From the NCBI GenBank assembly GCA_035448625.1, contig DAOTJI010000064.1:1-15669 (forward strand): a stretch of DNA of 15,669 bases, written 5' to 3'. The stretch is from UBA8904 sp035448625 (lineage in GTDB: Bacteria > Desulfobacterota > Syntrophia > Syntrophales > Smithellaceae). Below, in pieces: positions 7,192-14,370 of the stretch. The translations under genes and the position numbers were made by a program. The notes below the pieces were generated by a model, which was not told where the DNA came from, made no database searches, and was given only the letters and a program-made list of their open reading frames with translations. Position 1 is the first letter of the stretch; each line of letters begins with the position of its first letter.

Positions 7192-7421
7192 ACGCTCAGA
7201 CACCCTATCATGTGATCCTCTTCAAGTCGGTGAGCTGCGTCCTGAAAGCGGAAAAAATTCTCAAAGCCCAAAAACTTCCACACAAGCTGATTCCCGTGCC
7301 CCGGGAAATCAGCCCGGAATGTGGTATCTGTCTGCGCTTCGAAGCAGCAATGCAGGATCAAATCAAAGCAGCGCTTGCGGACAAGGTGGACATCGAAGAG
7401 ATCAGAATGATCGCCCGCTAA
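7188..7421 (+). CDS. DUF3343 protein, putative Se/S carrier
   Basis: 77 residues and cytoplasmic. It has the short DUF3343 layout: an N-terminal VILFKSVSCVLKAEKIL helix entry (Cys17), a strand with PVPREISPECGICLRF (Cys45, Cys48), and an acidic C-terminal helix. DUF3343 proteins are putative sulfur/selenium carriers and regularly occur beside YedF. The ATGA overlap with yedF implies coupled translation and equal dosage. The three cysteines, especially Cys45-Gly-Ile-Cys48, are candidate chalcogen-carrying sites. The stop is TAA and I see no in-frame UGA, so selenocysteine is not used here. Confidence 0.82.
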   Translation: MNAQTPYHVILFKSVSCVLKAEKILKAQKLPHKLIPVPREISPECGICLRFEAAMQDQIKAALADKVDIEEIRMIAR

Positions 7422-7451
7422 CCAGGAAATACGCAGTTGCAGCCTTCCTGG
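7422..7451 (+). terminator. Hairpin after DUF3343, weak terminator candidate
   Basis: CCAGGAA (7422-7428) pairs perfectly with TTCCTGG (7445-7451). The loop holds a small GCA/TGC dyad. It starts immediately after the DUF3343 stop codon. A CCCCTTTT run follows about six bases after the stem, so it may end the yedF operon, but the U-tract is not ideal. Confidence 0.4.
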
Positions 7452-7475
7452 ACCGCCCCTTTTCTCTCTTCCTTC

Positions 7476-7492
7476 ACGGGCCTTCGGCCCGT
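7476..7492. terminator. GC-rich hairpin between convergent genes
   Basis: ACGGGCC and GGCCCGT form a perfect 7-bp stem with a TTC loop, directly next to the stop codon of the minus-strand gene. Neither strand has a clean U-tract (TTTAAAAA on plus, purine-rich on minus). It may slow polymerases or protect mRNA ends from both sides. Confidence 0.4.
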
Positions 7493-8080
7493 TTAAAAAC
7501 CCATCAGAAAGGATTGAATTTGGTCGATGACCTGAGCGCCCCGCTCCGGATATACCCCAAAATATCCGGCCAGGACGGCCAGGGTCATGGTGATGAAAAA
7601 GGCGACGATCATTTTGATCCAATACAGAATCCCGCCGTCTTCCTCCCGGGGCGCAGATGCCGGCAGGGAGGCTTTGCGCTTTTCCGGCGGCGTCGGCTGC
7701 GTCGTATCTTCAAACCGGGCCATCGTTTCGATGCGGTCCAGAGGCACCGATATTTCTTCCTCCGCGGCAGTTGCGGCCGGTTCCTCCTGTCCGCGGGGCG
7801 CCTCAGCGAAAAGCGCCTGATCCGGCGACTCCGCCGGTTCCTCCGGCAGCGGGGATTCGGCCGCAGCGGAAAGCTCGGCCGCATCATTCGCCGACGGTGC
7901 CTCACCCAAGGCTTCCGGCATCCTGGAGGCAAACTCCGGTTTGTCTTGTGCCAGAACCTCGCCGGAGGTGAAAACATTTTCCTCGGGAAGTACGGCTTCA
8001 TCGCCGGCAATGGCGGATAAAAATTCGTCCAGTTCCCGTTTCTCCCGTTTTAAATCGATCCACTCCGTTTTACCGGGCAT
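7493..8080 (-). CDS. Unrecognised acidic, tail-anchored membrane protein
   Basis: 195 residues with no family recognised. It begins with a charged helix (about 7-24). A long low-complexity region rich in Ala, Pro and Glu follows (about 25-150), then one transmembrane segment (about 154-174) and a 20-residue tail. With no signal peptide, the acidic part probably lies in the cytoplasm. It contains the Ser/Thr-containing stretch RFEDTTQPTPPEK (122-134), which could be a kinase target. It has a GGGGA ribosome binding site and follows the coiled-coil gene by 37 bases, downstream of the kinase/phosphatase/FHA genes. It may be a client of that module, which is inference from position. Codon use looks like that of its neighbours. 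Confidence 0.65.
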   Translation of the reverse strand: MPGKTEWIDLKREKRELDEFLSAIAGDEAVLPEENVFTSGEVLAQDKPEFASRMPEALGEAPSANDAAELSAAAESPLPEEPAESPDQALFAEAPRGQEEPAATAAEEEISVPLDRIETMARFEDTTQPTPPEKRKASLPASAPREEDGGILYWIKMIVAFFITMTLAVLAGYFGVYPERGAQVIDQIQSFLMGF

Positions 8081-8117
8081 TACAGATCCCCTTCCATCCC
8101 TGAATCCGCCCTTTTCT

Positions 8118-9155
8118 CTAAATGCTTTTGTGACCTTTTGCCTTCAAAAGGCGGATTTCCTCTTTGAGGACCGCGATCTCGTCCTGAAATGATTTTTTCA
8201 TCTCCGCGAGCGCCAGAGCATACGCTTCATGCGGCGGCAGATCTTTCATCGCCTCGGCCAGCCGCAGGGCGTCGCGGCTCCCCGCGGAAGGCGTCTTGTC
8301 CTCCACTACCCGAATGCGGGCAACCGGCATTTCTTCCATCAGGGCGTTTTTGCGCGGCCTGTCGCCGGACGGTTCCGTTTCCCTGCCCCTTTCGCCGTCC
8401 GTCAAGCCTTCCGGGACTTCGGATTCAAAGCGTTTCTCCAGATCGGCGCTTTCCACCCACGATTGATATTGCGCGATGCTTTCCTTTAAAAAGTGGCGCC
8501 TGGTTTCTTGCGCCATTTCCACCCCTCCTGCGATCAGTTCCAGGCGGCTGTATACTGAAAAAAGCAGTTGAAGCGCATCACTGCCGGAACGGGTGCCTTT
8601 AACCCGGACGTACCTTCCCGCAAAACGCAAAATGCGCAATAATCCCTGGCAGATAGGATCGTCTTCGTAGACCCGGTCCAGCCTGCGGACTTCTTCGTCC
8701 AGCCGCTCCAGACCGGAATCGCTCATTCGGGTCTCCAGGGAAACAACAATTTTTTGCAGATTTTTTAAAGGAAAGTCCGGAAGGGCTGACGAAAACAGCG
8801 TGAGGTCCTCGGAAAGGTTTTCTTCTTTTTCGCTTTCCCCCCGTCGAGTGCCGGCCGCCGGCTCTTTCCAATCATCCGACTCCGCCTGGGCAGGCGATGC
8901 CTCTTCGCCGAAAATGGCATCAAAACGCTTGTCGATTTCCGAAAGAAACGCAGATCGATCCCCCGCCGGGGCCGGATCGGGGGGGAGCTTTCCGGTTTGA
9001 GAAAAAACGGAATCATCCCGAAGGCCTTCGCCTGTTGGTGTTTCTTGAACGCTGTCGGGATCCGTTCTACGGACCGGCTTGGAATCCGTCCCGAAAATGC
9101 TGTCCAAACGGCTTTCTACGGCTTCAAGAAATGATGACTCTTCATGACTGGCCAT
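8118..9155 (-). CDS. Unrecognised coiled-coil protein with a repeated FLxxxxxRxDxIFG motif
   Basis: 345 residues with no family recognised. Residues 9-22 and 70-83 repeat the same short block (FL, two residues, V/I, acidic, one residue, R, L/F, D, S/A, IFG), separated by acidic, disordered-looking sequence. The middle (about 120-235) is predicted helical and more conserved in character. The end (about 298-345) is a clear amphipathic coiled coil with the ALAEMKKSFQDEIAVL heptads. No signal peptide or membrane segment is seen, so it is cytoplasmic. The frame is open 20 codons further upstream, but ATG at 9155 has AGGAG eleven bases before it and is preferred. It lies 173 bases after the FHA gene and 37 before the tail-anchored gene. 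It could be a scaffold or phospho-target of the kinase module. Confidence 0.7.
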   Translation of the reverse strand: MASHEESSFLEAVESRLDSIFGTDSKPVRRTDPDSVQETPTGEGLRDDSVFSQTGKLPPDPAPAGDRSAFLSEIDKRFDAIFGEEASPAQAESDDWKEPAAGTRRGESEKEENLSEDLTLFSSALPDFPLKNLQKIVVSLETRMSDSGLERLDEEVRRLDRVYEDDPICQGLLRILRFAGRYVRVKGTRSGSDALQLLFSVYSRLELIAGGVEMAQETRRHFLKESIAQYQSWVESADLEKRFESEVPEGLTDGERGRETEPSGDRPRKNALMEEMPVARIRVVEDKTPSAGSRDALRLAEAMKDLPPHEAYALALAEMKKSFQDEIAVLKEEIRLLKAKGHKSI

Positions 9156-9240
9156 GGGTACGATCACTCCTGTATTTTCGGGAATGCCGGCGATTCTCCG
9201 CTTCAAAAACGGCACGGCATTACCGATTCGCTTCCTACCA

Positions 9241-9325
9241 GATCATGCGTTCATTCGCAAGACCGCAAAGAAACCGGAAGGGGGCCGCCCGTATGGAGTG
9301 ATCTTGTGGACGAATGAGCGTTGAT
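9241..9325. repeat. Long imperfect inverted repeat in FHA/coiled-coil gap
   Basis: The left arm (9241-9262) and right arm (9301-9325) match in about 19 positions, interrupted by a 4-base insertion, and surround 38 bases. The arms keep TGATC, CGAATGA and TCTTG. It lies between two minus-strand genes, begins just past the FHA stop codon, and has no U-tract. It could be a processing or attenuating RNA structure. Confidence 0.5.
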
Positions 9326-9328
9326 CCC

Positions 9329-10030
9329 CTACTCCTTGAGATAAAATTGCAGTTTCAGACCCGCGACTTCCACCAGATCCCCGTCTTTGAGATCGCAGCG
9401 GCGGTCAATGATTTTGCCGTTGACCTTGAGTTCCTTGCCGCCGGCCGGGGTTATAAAGTAGCCTTCTTTCCTGCGGTTGACCATGGCCGCCAATTTGGGC
9501 GCAAACAGCCCCTTCAATTTGATGGCCGACCCGTCTTCCTTTCCGATGGCGGACACTCTTTCCTTCAGTTCGTATTCTTTCTGCTGGGTCGATCCTTCCA
9601 GAACCACGAAGCCGCCCAGCGGCTCGGGAAGGTTTTTGTCCGCGGCCGCGATGATTTTCTTCTGGTCATCCGGCGCAATCACCATGGTTTCATCCATGGA
9701 GCGGCCCCGCACGGCGAAGCCCTTGGTTTCCTGTGACCGGTTTTTTTCCGAAGTGACATTCAGGGTGTGCACGCCGATCAGAATCACGTCGCCGTTGAAC
9801 AGCTCCGTTTTGGAGATTTTCTGGCCGTTCACAAAGGTGCCGTTCAGGCTGCCCAGATCCTCCAGCACGAGCCGGTCTCCTTCCATCGTGATGGAGGCGT
9901 GGTGCCCGGACACCGCCTGATTGTCGATGACGATGTCGTTGTCCGGCTTGCGGCCGATCGTCGTCGACTCCTTGTCCAGCGCGATTTCCTTGACGGCGGC
10001 TTCTTTGTATTTCAATAAAACTTTTGCCAT
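9329..10030 (-). CDS. Double-FHA-domain protein
   Basis: 233 residues. The first FHA domain (about 5-95) has all the phosphothreonine-binding signs: GR at 26-27, the SGHH block (Ser41, His44), and NGT at 63-65. The second FHA-like domain (about 140-232) keeps the strand pattern and N204-G205 but has FAPKLAAMV where the Ser/His pair should be, so it probably cannot bind phosphopeptides in the usual way. The linker contains SMDETMVIAP (111-120), and Thr115 is a plausible target for intramolecular FHA binding, in the manner of GarA/OdhI. The start is strongly supported by GGAGGTGAT two bases upstream. It follows the phosphatase gene by three bases and is likely the phospho-reader of the kinase module. 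Confidence 0.88.
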   Translation of the reverse strand: MAKVLLKYKEAAVKEIALDKESTTIGRKPDNDIVIDNQAVSGHHASITMEGDRLVLEDLGSLNGTFVNGQKISKTELFNGDVILIGVHTLNVTSEKNRSQETKGFAVRGRSMDETMVIAPDDQKKIIAAADKNLPEPLGGFVVLEGSTQQKEYELKERVSAIGKEDGSAIKLKGLFAPKLAAMVNRRKEGYFITPAGGKELKVNGKIIDRRCDLKDGDLVEVAGLKLQFYLKE

Positions 10031-10033
10031 ATA

Positions 10034-10828
10034 TCACCTCCGGAAAAATTCCATGAATTTCATCAATGCCGAATACCACTTTTCCTTCCAAACATAGCCG
10101 ATCACAACGGTAATGTTGTCTTTCCCGCCGTTTCGATTGGCGGCGTCAATCATGGATTCACAGGCGGCGGAGCCGTTCTGGGCAGAAGAAATCATGTCGA
10201 GCGCGTCGTCGTCCGTCACCATATTACTGAATCCGTCCGTGCACAAGAGCAAAATATCGCCGTCCATCACGGTCAGTTCATCGAGATCCGCTTCGATTTC
10301 CGGCTGAATCCCCAGCGCTTTCGTGAGAATATTTTTCATCTCCGACCGGTCGGCTTCTTCCTGAGTGATCAGATTGCGCTTCACCTGTTCCTGCACCATG
10401 GAATGATCGTCCGTCAGCTGGTCTATGCTGCCGGCGCGGATCAGGTACGCCCGGCTGTCGCCGATGTGGGCGATGCTCAGTTTGCGGCCGGTGAGCAGCA
10501 CCGCCACGATGGTGGTTCCCATTCCCTTGAACTGGGGGGAGCTCTGGGCGACTTCATAAACGGCCTGATTCGCCAGACGGATGGCGCAGCCGAGCCGGTT
10601 GGTGGCCTCGGAAAACGATGGATCCGGGCTGCCGATGATTTTTTGCGGCCCCTGAAAATAATCCCGGATGAGACTCACCGCAAGACCGCTGGCCTTCTCT
10701 CCGGACGCGTGGCCGCCCATGCCGTCGGCCACAACCAAAAGCCCCATCTTCTCATCCAGATAAAAATTGTCTTCGTTGTTGGCTCTGACCAACCCCTGAT
10801 CGGTTTTCCCGCAAGCCGTAAGATTCAA
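10034..10828 (-). CDS. PP2C-family Ser/Thr protein phosphatase (Stp/PrpC type)
   Basis: 264 residues, one soluble PP2C domain. The metal-binding motifs are complete: NEDNF (18-22, Asp20), VADGMGGH (33-40, Asp35), GMGTTIVAVLL (102-112), HIGDSRAYL (121-129), LLCTDGFSNMV (194-204, Asp198) and GGKDNITVVI (234-243, Asp237). It should remove phosphate from Ser/Thr residues, reversing the adjacent kinase. The start codon is TTG with an excellent AAGGAGG site, and the family alignment begins right there. It lies 10 bases after the kinase gene and 3 before the FHA gene. A short hydrophobic/basic tail (WYSALMKFMEFFRR) extends beyond the catalytic fold. Confidence 0.92.
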   Translation of the reverse strand: MNLTACGKTDQGLVRANNEDNFYLDEKMGLLVVADGMGGHASGEKASGLAVSLIRDYFQGPQKIIGSPDPSFSEATNRLGCAIRLANQAVYEVAQSSPQFKGMGTTIVAVLLTGRKLSIAHIGDSRAYLIRAGSIDQLTDDHSMVQEQVKRNLITQEEADRSEMKNILTKALGIQPEIEADLDELTVMDGDILLLCTDGFSNMVTDDDALDMISSAQNGSAACESMIDAANRNGGKDNITVVIGYVWKEKWYSALMKFMEFFRR

Positions 10829-10833
10829 GGAAG

Positions 10834-10840
10834 CCTCCTT
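10834..10840 (-). promoter_or_regulatory. Ribosome binding site that decides the TTG start of the phosphatase
   Basis: AAGGAGG, 5 bases before a TTG codon, overlaps the stop codon of the kinase gene. Ribosomes finishing the kinase would be placed to restart here, and no ATG lies nearby in frame. Confidence 0.75.
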
Positions 10841-13379
10841 ATTTCAAACAGGCCAGCAAATCATCCGCCAGTGCTTTCCCGGTCTGGTACCGGGCCTCCA
10901 CATCCTTGGCCAGCAGCTTTTCCACAATCCGGGCCATGGCATCCGGAAGGTCGGGAGACAGTTCCTGAATGGCCTGCGGCGCAGTGGTGGTGATATTATA
11001 CATCAGTGTGGCAATGCTGTCGCCGTTGAACGGTTTTTCTCCCGAAATCAACTCGTAGAGCACCACGCCCAGGGAAAACAGATCGGATCGTCCATCCACC
11101 TTTTTGCCGGCAATCTGCTCCGGCGACATGTAGCTGGGCGTCCCGAGGACCACGCCGGTCTGCGTCTTCGACGTGGCCATCACGCGGGCGATGCCGAAAT
11201 CCGCAACCTTAACCTCCCCGTTGTTCAGAATCATGATATTGGCCGGCTTGATGTCGCGGTGCACGATGCCGTTGGCGTGGGCATAATCCAGGGCCGATGC
11301 GACGGCGGAAACGATCCGCACGATTTCCGGAACCGGCAGCAGATTTTCCTTTTTGGTGTATTTGGCCAGATCCGAACCGTCCAAGAGTTCCATGGCCATG
11401 TAGGCAATGTCGTAGTCCTCACCGACATCGTAAATGGTCACGATATTCGGATGGGACAACTTGCCGGCCGCTTCCGCCTCCCGGAAAAATCTTTTCTTCA
11501 CTTCGTCGATCTGTTCGGCGTCAATCTCCTCGTAACGCAGCGTCTTGATGGCCACTTCCCGGTTGATGCGCGGGTCTTTGCCCAGGAACACCGTACCCAT
11601 GGCGCCGCGCCCCAGTTCCTTGACGACTTCATAACGCCCCAGGGTCGGCTTGACTTCGGTGTTCTCCATGATGACCGTCGCTTCCTTTTTGGCCCCGGAA
11701 AGACCGAAAATCATCGTTTCCCCGGCTGTCGTCAGCTTTTTGATGCGGTCGTTGATGTCCTTGAAATCTCCGGCCTGGGCGATGTGCTGGTATACCGCCA
11801 CCGCCTTATTGAACATCCGCTTTCGCTCGAAATCGAGGCCCAGATTGTAGAGCAGGTCCTTCACGGACTCGTCCTCCACGGGGCACTTACGGAATTTGTC
11901 GAACGCCATGTCCAGCAGTCCCTGACCCTGGAAGGACAGCCCGAGCATTTTGTTGGTTTCGACGCTGTCCGCTTCCATGCGATCCTTGTCCTTTTCCGTG
12001 AGCAGATACCGTTTGGAGACGATCACGATGTAGCCGACGAGCAGCAGCAGCGCCGGATACATCGCCTTGACCCAGTACCCGTAGGCGGCAAAAAGGTAAA
12101 TCGTCGCCGTCATCCAGACCAACAGAAGAACCAGAGAAACCGCCGCGCTGATCCCGGCCTTGATGTGCGGAATGACCAGCGCGACGTAAAGGCCGAAGAG
12201 CAGGATCACGATGAGTTCCAGCGTGAGCGCCCAATCCGGACGTGTAATGTGGTCGCCGTTGATGATGTTGTCGATTACGTTGGCGATGACGGTTCCGGAC
12301 GGCACATTGACGGCGACCGGCGTGACCTGCATCGTGCCCAGCCCCGCCGCGGAGAGCGCGATGATCACAATCTTGTCCTTGAATACATCGGGCGCGATCT
12401 TTTTATTGACGACATCAAAATACGAATAATAGGGAATCCTCTCGTTGAAACTGATCAGCATCCGGTTGTTTTCATAAACCGGAATTTTCTTGCGGCCGAA
12501 GGTGATATTTTTTCCGAGGCGTATCTGTTTCAAATCGTAATTGAGGTATTTCAAGGTCAGCTGCAGGGCGAACGAAGGAAAGAGCTTTTCTTCAAAATTG
12601 ATAAACAACGGCTCGCTGCGCACCGTGCCGTCGGCATCCGAAAAAATATTGATGTGCCCCAATCCCAGGGCGCCCGAAGCAAATTCGGGAATGGGCGGAA
12701 CCATGGCCCGCGCGGTGATGCTGTCGTCCACACCGGCCGGAGAAATGGAGTTTCTCAGCAGATCGGGCGAAAGATTCGAGGCGGTTCGTCCCGTCGGCGG
12801 ACCGGGAACAAAAAACAACGGCAGGACGACATTTTTGCCGGCAGAGATCGCATTGGCCAGAATCGTGTCATTGTCGAGCCTTTTTTCGGATTCTTTGAGC
12901 GCCGTCAAAACATCCGAAAGCGCCTGCTTCTTGGGATCCGGCCTGCTCTGGGCGGCGGCTTTCCGAGACGCGGGCGGGTTCGCTTCGGCGGCTTGAGGCT
13001 CAGCCGGCTCCGGTTCTCCTTCTATGGACCGGATCAGGTTGCGCACCTCGACGAGCCCCTGGTTGACGTCTTTTTCCGAGTAAATGATGTCCAGGCCGAT
13101 GACTTTGACCTGGTAGGATTGCAGCAGTTCGACCATTGAGGCGATATGAGCGCGGGGCCAGGGCCACCGGCCCAGGTTGGCAATGCTTTGTTCATCAACG
13201 GCAATGACGGCGACCGGAGCCTTCGAGGATGTTACGCGTAAACTGGCCCGCAAGTCATAAAGGCCGTTTTCGAGCGTTTCGAGAGGACCCCACGAGAGAA
13301 GAAAGAAAAAAAGCGTCAGCAGCATTAAAACGACGCCCAGAATAAAATCGGAAATCATCGACTTGGTAATTTTCTTCAT
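10839..13379 (-). CDS. CHASE2-TPR-Ser/Thr protein kinase
   Basis: 846 residues. The order is: membrane segment (12-30); extracytoplasmic CHASE2 sensor (about 33-378) with a Pro/Ala-rich insert at about 121-150; three membrane segments (about 384-403, 408-432, 438-456); TPR-like helical segment (about 472-548); and a C-terminal Hanks-type kinase domain (581-846). The kinase domain is complete: GRGAMG loop (590-595), VAIK Lys612, HRDIKPAN with Asp709, DFG Asp727, activation loop GTPSYMSPE (746-754). The unusual layout for PknB-type kinases, with the kinase at the C-terminus behind a CHASE2 sensor, is known from this kind of bacterium. It likely senses a periplasmic signal and phosphorylates Ser/Thr on FHA partners. 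An AAGGAT site lies a few bases before the ATG, and a strong promoter lies upstream. Confidence 0.92.
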   Translation of the reverse strand: MKKITKSMISDFILGVVLMLLTLFFFLLSWGPLETLENGLYDLRASLRVTSSKAPVAVIAVDEQSIANLGRWPWPRAHIASMVELLQSYQVKVIGLDIIYSEKDVNQGLVEVRNLIRSIEGEPEPAEPQAAEANPPASRKAAAQSRPDPKKQALSDVLTALKESEKRLDNDTILANAISAGKNVVLPLFFVPGPPTGRTASNLSPDLLRNSISPAGVDDSITARAMVPPIPEFASGALGLGHINIFSDADGTVRSEPLFINFEEKLFPSFALQLTLKYLNYDLKQIRLGKNITFGRKKIPVYENNRMLISFNERIPYYSYFDVVNKKIAPDVFKDKIVIIALSAAGLGTMQVTPVAVNVPSGTVIANVIDNIINGDHITRPDWALTLELIVILLFGLYVALVIPHIKAGISAAVSLVLLLVWMTATIYLFAAYGYWVKAMYPALLLLVGYIVIVSKRYLLTEKDKDRMEADSVETNKMLGLSFQGQGLLDMAFDKFRKCPVEDESVKDLLYNLGLDFERKRMFNKAVAVYQHIAQAGDFKDINDRIKKLTTAGETMIFGLSGAKKEATVIMENTEVKPTLGRYEVVKELGRGAMGTVFLGKDPRINREVAIKTLRYEEIDAEQIDEVKKRFFREAEAAGKLSHPNIVTIYDVGEDYDIAYMAMELLDGSDLAKYTKKENLLPVPEIVRIVSAVASALDYAHANGIVHRDIKPANIMILNNGEVKVADFGIARVMATSKTQTGVVLGTPSYMSPEQIAGKKVDGRSDLFSLGVVLYELISGEKPFNGDSIATLMYNITTTAPQAIQELSPDLPDAMARIVEKLLAKDVEARYQTGKALADDLLACLK

Positions 13380-13459
13380 GCCCGATCCTTTTCACAAGAA
13401 AGTGAATCACCGCATTGAAAATTATAACGTAAGGGATGAGTTCTTCTTTTTACGGTTGA

Positions 13460-13488
13460 AGTATAGGGGGCATGTCCTCCTATGTCAA
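13460..13488 (-). promoter_or_regulatory. Near-consensus sigma70 promoter for the kinase operon
   Basis: On the minus strand, TTGACA (13483-13488) and TATACT (13460-13465) are separated by exactly 17 bases. The start of transcription would be about 75 bases before the kinase ATG. This is the best promoter match in the window and implies strong basal transcription of the signalling genes. Confidence 0.75.
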
Positions 13489-13586
13489 GAAAATAATGAC
13501 TCTTTTCCCTTTTTCATCCATGCATTGCAAGGGCCGGGAGGCTTCTGGTCGGCCATGGAAAACGGGACATAGTAAATCGAAAGGCA

Positions 13587-14120
13587 TCAGGACTTACAGA
13601 CGGCTTTGCACAGCAAATCGCCGTGTGAATCGGGAACAATCTTTCTCCATCCGGAGGCATCGGTTTTATACGGCGTGCGCAGAATGGATCCGTCCTTGGC
13701 CCGGAACATCAACCACATAATATCCTTCCATTCCGGATCATCCTTATCGTAGCCGGAGAGCAATATTTTGCCGCTTGAATCGTATAAAACGACAATGGAA
13801 ATCTTGTATTTTTTGTTGGCGCAGTCAATGATCTCGAGATTCCGGACGATGGATAAGGCTGCCAGGTCTGCGGGCAATGACCCGTCTCTGGTTTTCGGCT
13901 GTATCTTATTCTTTCTGAACGCGTCGTTAAAAAGCGCTCCGTCCCATATTTTCAGGAGGTGCCGTTTTTCGTCTTTTTCGATATTTGCCTGATCGTACAA
14001 ATACATTCCGTCTTCATCCGCGTGATAGACGACCCAGGCCGGCGGATTCATCACCTTGCAGCCCGAAAAAAAGGCAATCATCGTGATCAGCAGGAAGACC
14101 GTTTTCGCTGTCCGCTTCAT
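13587..14120 (-). CDS. Small lipoprotein, surface-adhesin-E-like
   Basis: 177 residues with a lipoprotein signal: basic start, hydrophobic 9-17, and lipobox FFSGC with Cys21 as the acylated residue. The mature part has a WVVYHADEDGMYLYD opening, an IDCANKKYKI centre and a terminal LLCKAVCKS. The layout (Trp/Tyr-rich opening, pair of terminal cysteines) resembles the surface-adhesin protein E domain found in many small lipoproteins, but the resemblance is by eye and not firm. The location would be inner or outer membrane, facing the periplasm. The ribosome binding site is weak (AAGCGG), yet the signal peptide starts right at this ATG. It stands alone, divergent from the dehydrogenase gene. Confidence 0.7.
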   Translation of the reverse strand: MKRTAKTVFLLITMIAFFSGCKVMNPPAWVVYHADEDGMYLYDQANIEKDEKRHLLKIWDGALFNDAFRKNKIQPKTRDGSLPADLAALSIVRNLEIIDCANKKYKISIVVLYDSSGKILLSGYDKDDPEWKDIMWLMFRAKDGSILRTPYKTDASGWRKIVPDSHGDLLCKAVCKS

Positions 14121-14299
14121 AAGACCGCTTTGAACAAAATGGTAATAAAGTATTTTTCAGTAATTGCGAATTTATTGAACACTTCCGAGAGAATTTTGCA
14201 AGGATTTTTAAGCTTTTTCCGCCGGAATTTTTCCTGAAAACAAAAGAGTGTTTTGGAACAGGAGCGTTCCGGACGATTCTGACGAAGGCCATGATTTTC

Positions 14300-14329
14300 T
14301 TGACAGGCCAAACCGGTTTCCTGTACTCT
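14300..14329 (+). promoter_or_regulatory. Candidate promoter for the dehydrogenase
   Basis: A perfect TTGACA (14300-14305) is followed after 18 bases by TACTCT (14324-14329), which matches only 3/6 of the -10 consensus. It lies 41 bases before the dehydrogenase ATG. Apart from this and AT-rich sequence, 14121-14370 shows nothing else definite. Confidence 0.35.
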
Positions 14330-14370
14330 TCTTTCACCCATCATCAGACAACGGAAGGAATGAAGCAAAT

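Noticed and set aside
475..7421. Hidden selenocysteine codons (in-frame UGA) in the selenium-linked genes
   Set aside because: Each stop was checked. TGA stops occur only in ATGA overlaps or after complete domains (GT2, DUF3047, yedF). None lies in a cysteine-motif context, and the other stops are TAA or TAG.
9183..9221. AATGCCG ... CGGCATT inverted repeat
   Set aside because: Only 7-bp arms with a 25-base loop, close to the start of a gene, and not stronger than expected by chance in this composition.
11259..13139. A 626-codon open frame on the plus strand across the kinase gene
   Set aside because: It lies antisense to a kinase with every catalytic motif intact. Its composition is Arg/His/Asp-rich without any domain, as expected of a shadow in GC-rich coding DNA.
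13540..13570. GGCCG/CGGCC stem after the lipoprotein gene as terminator
   Set aside because: Five pairs only, with no U-tract on the minus strand.
14248..14370. 41-codon N-terminal extension of the dehydrogenase
   Set aside because: It would cover the candidate promoter and ribosome binding site. The family start is at 14371.
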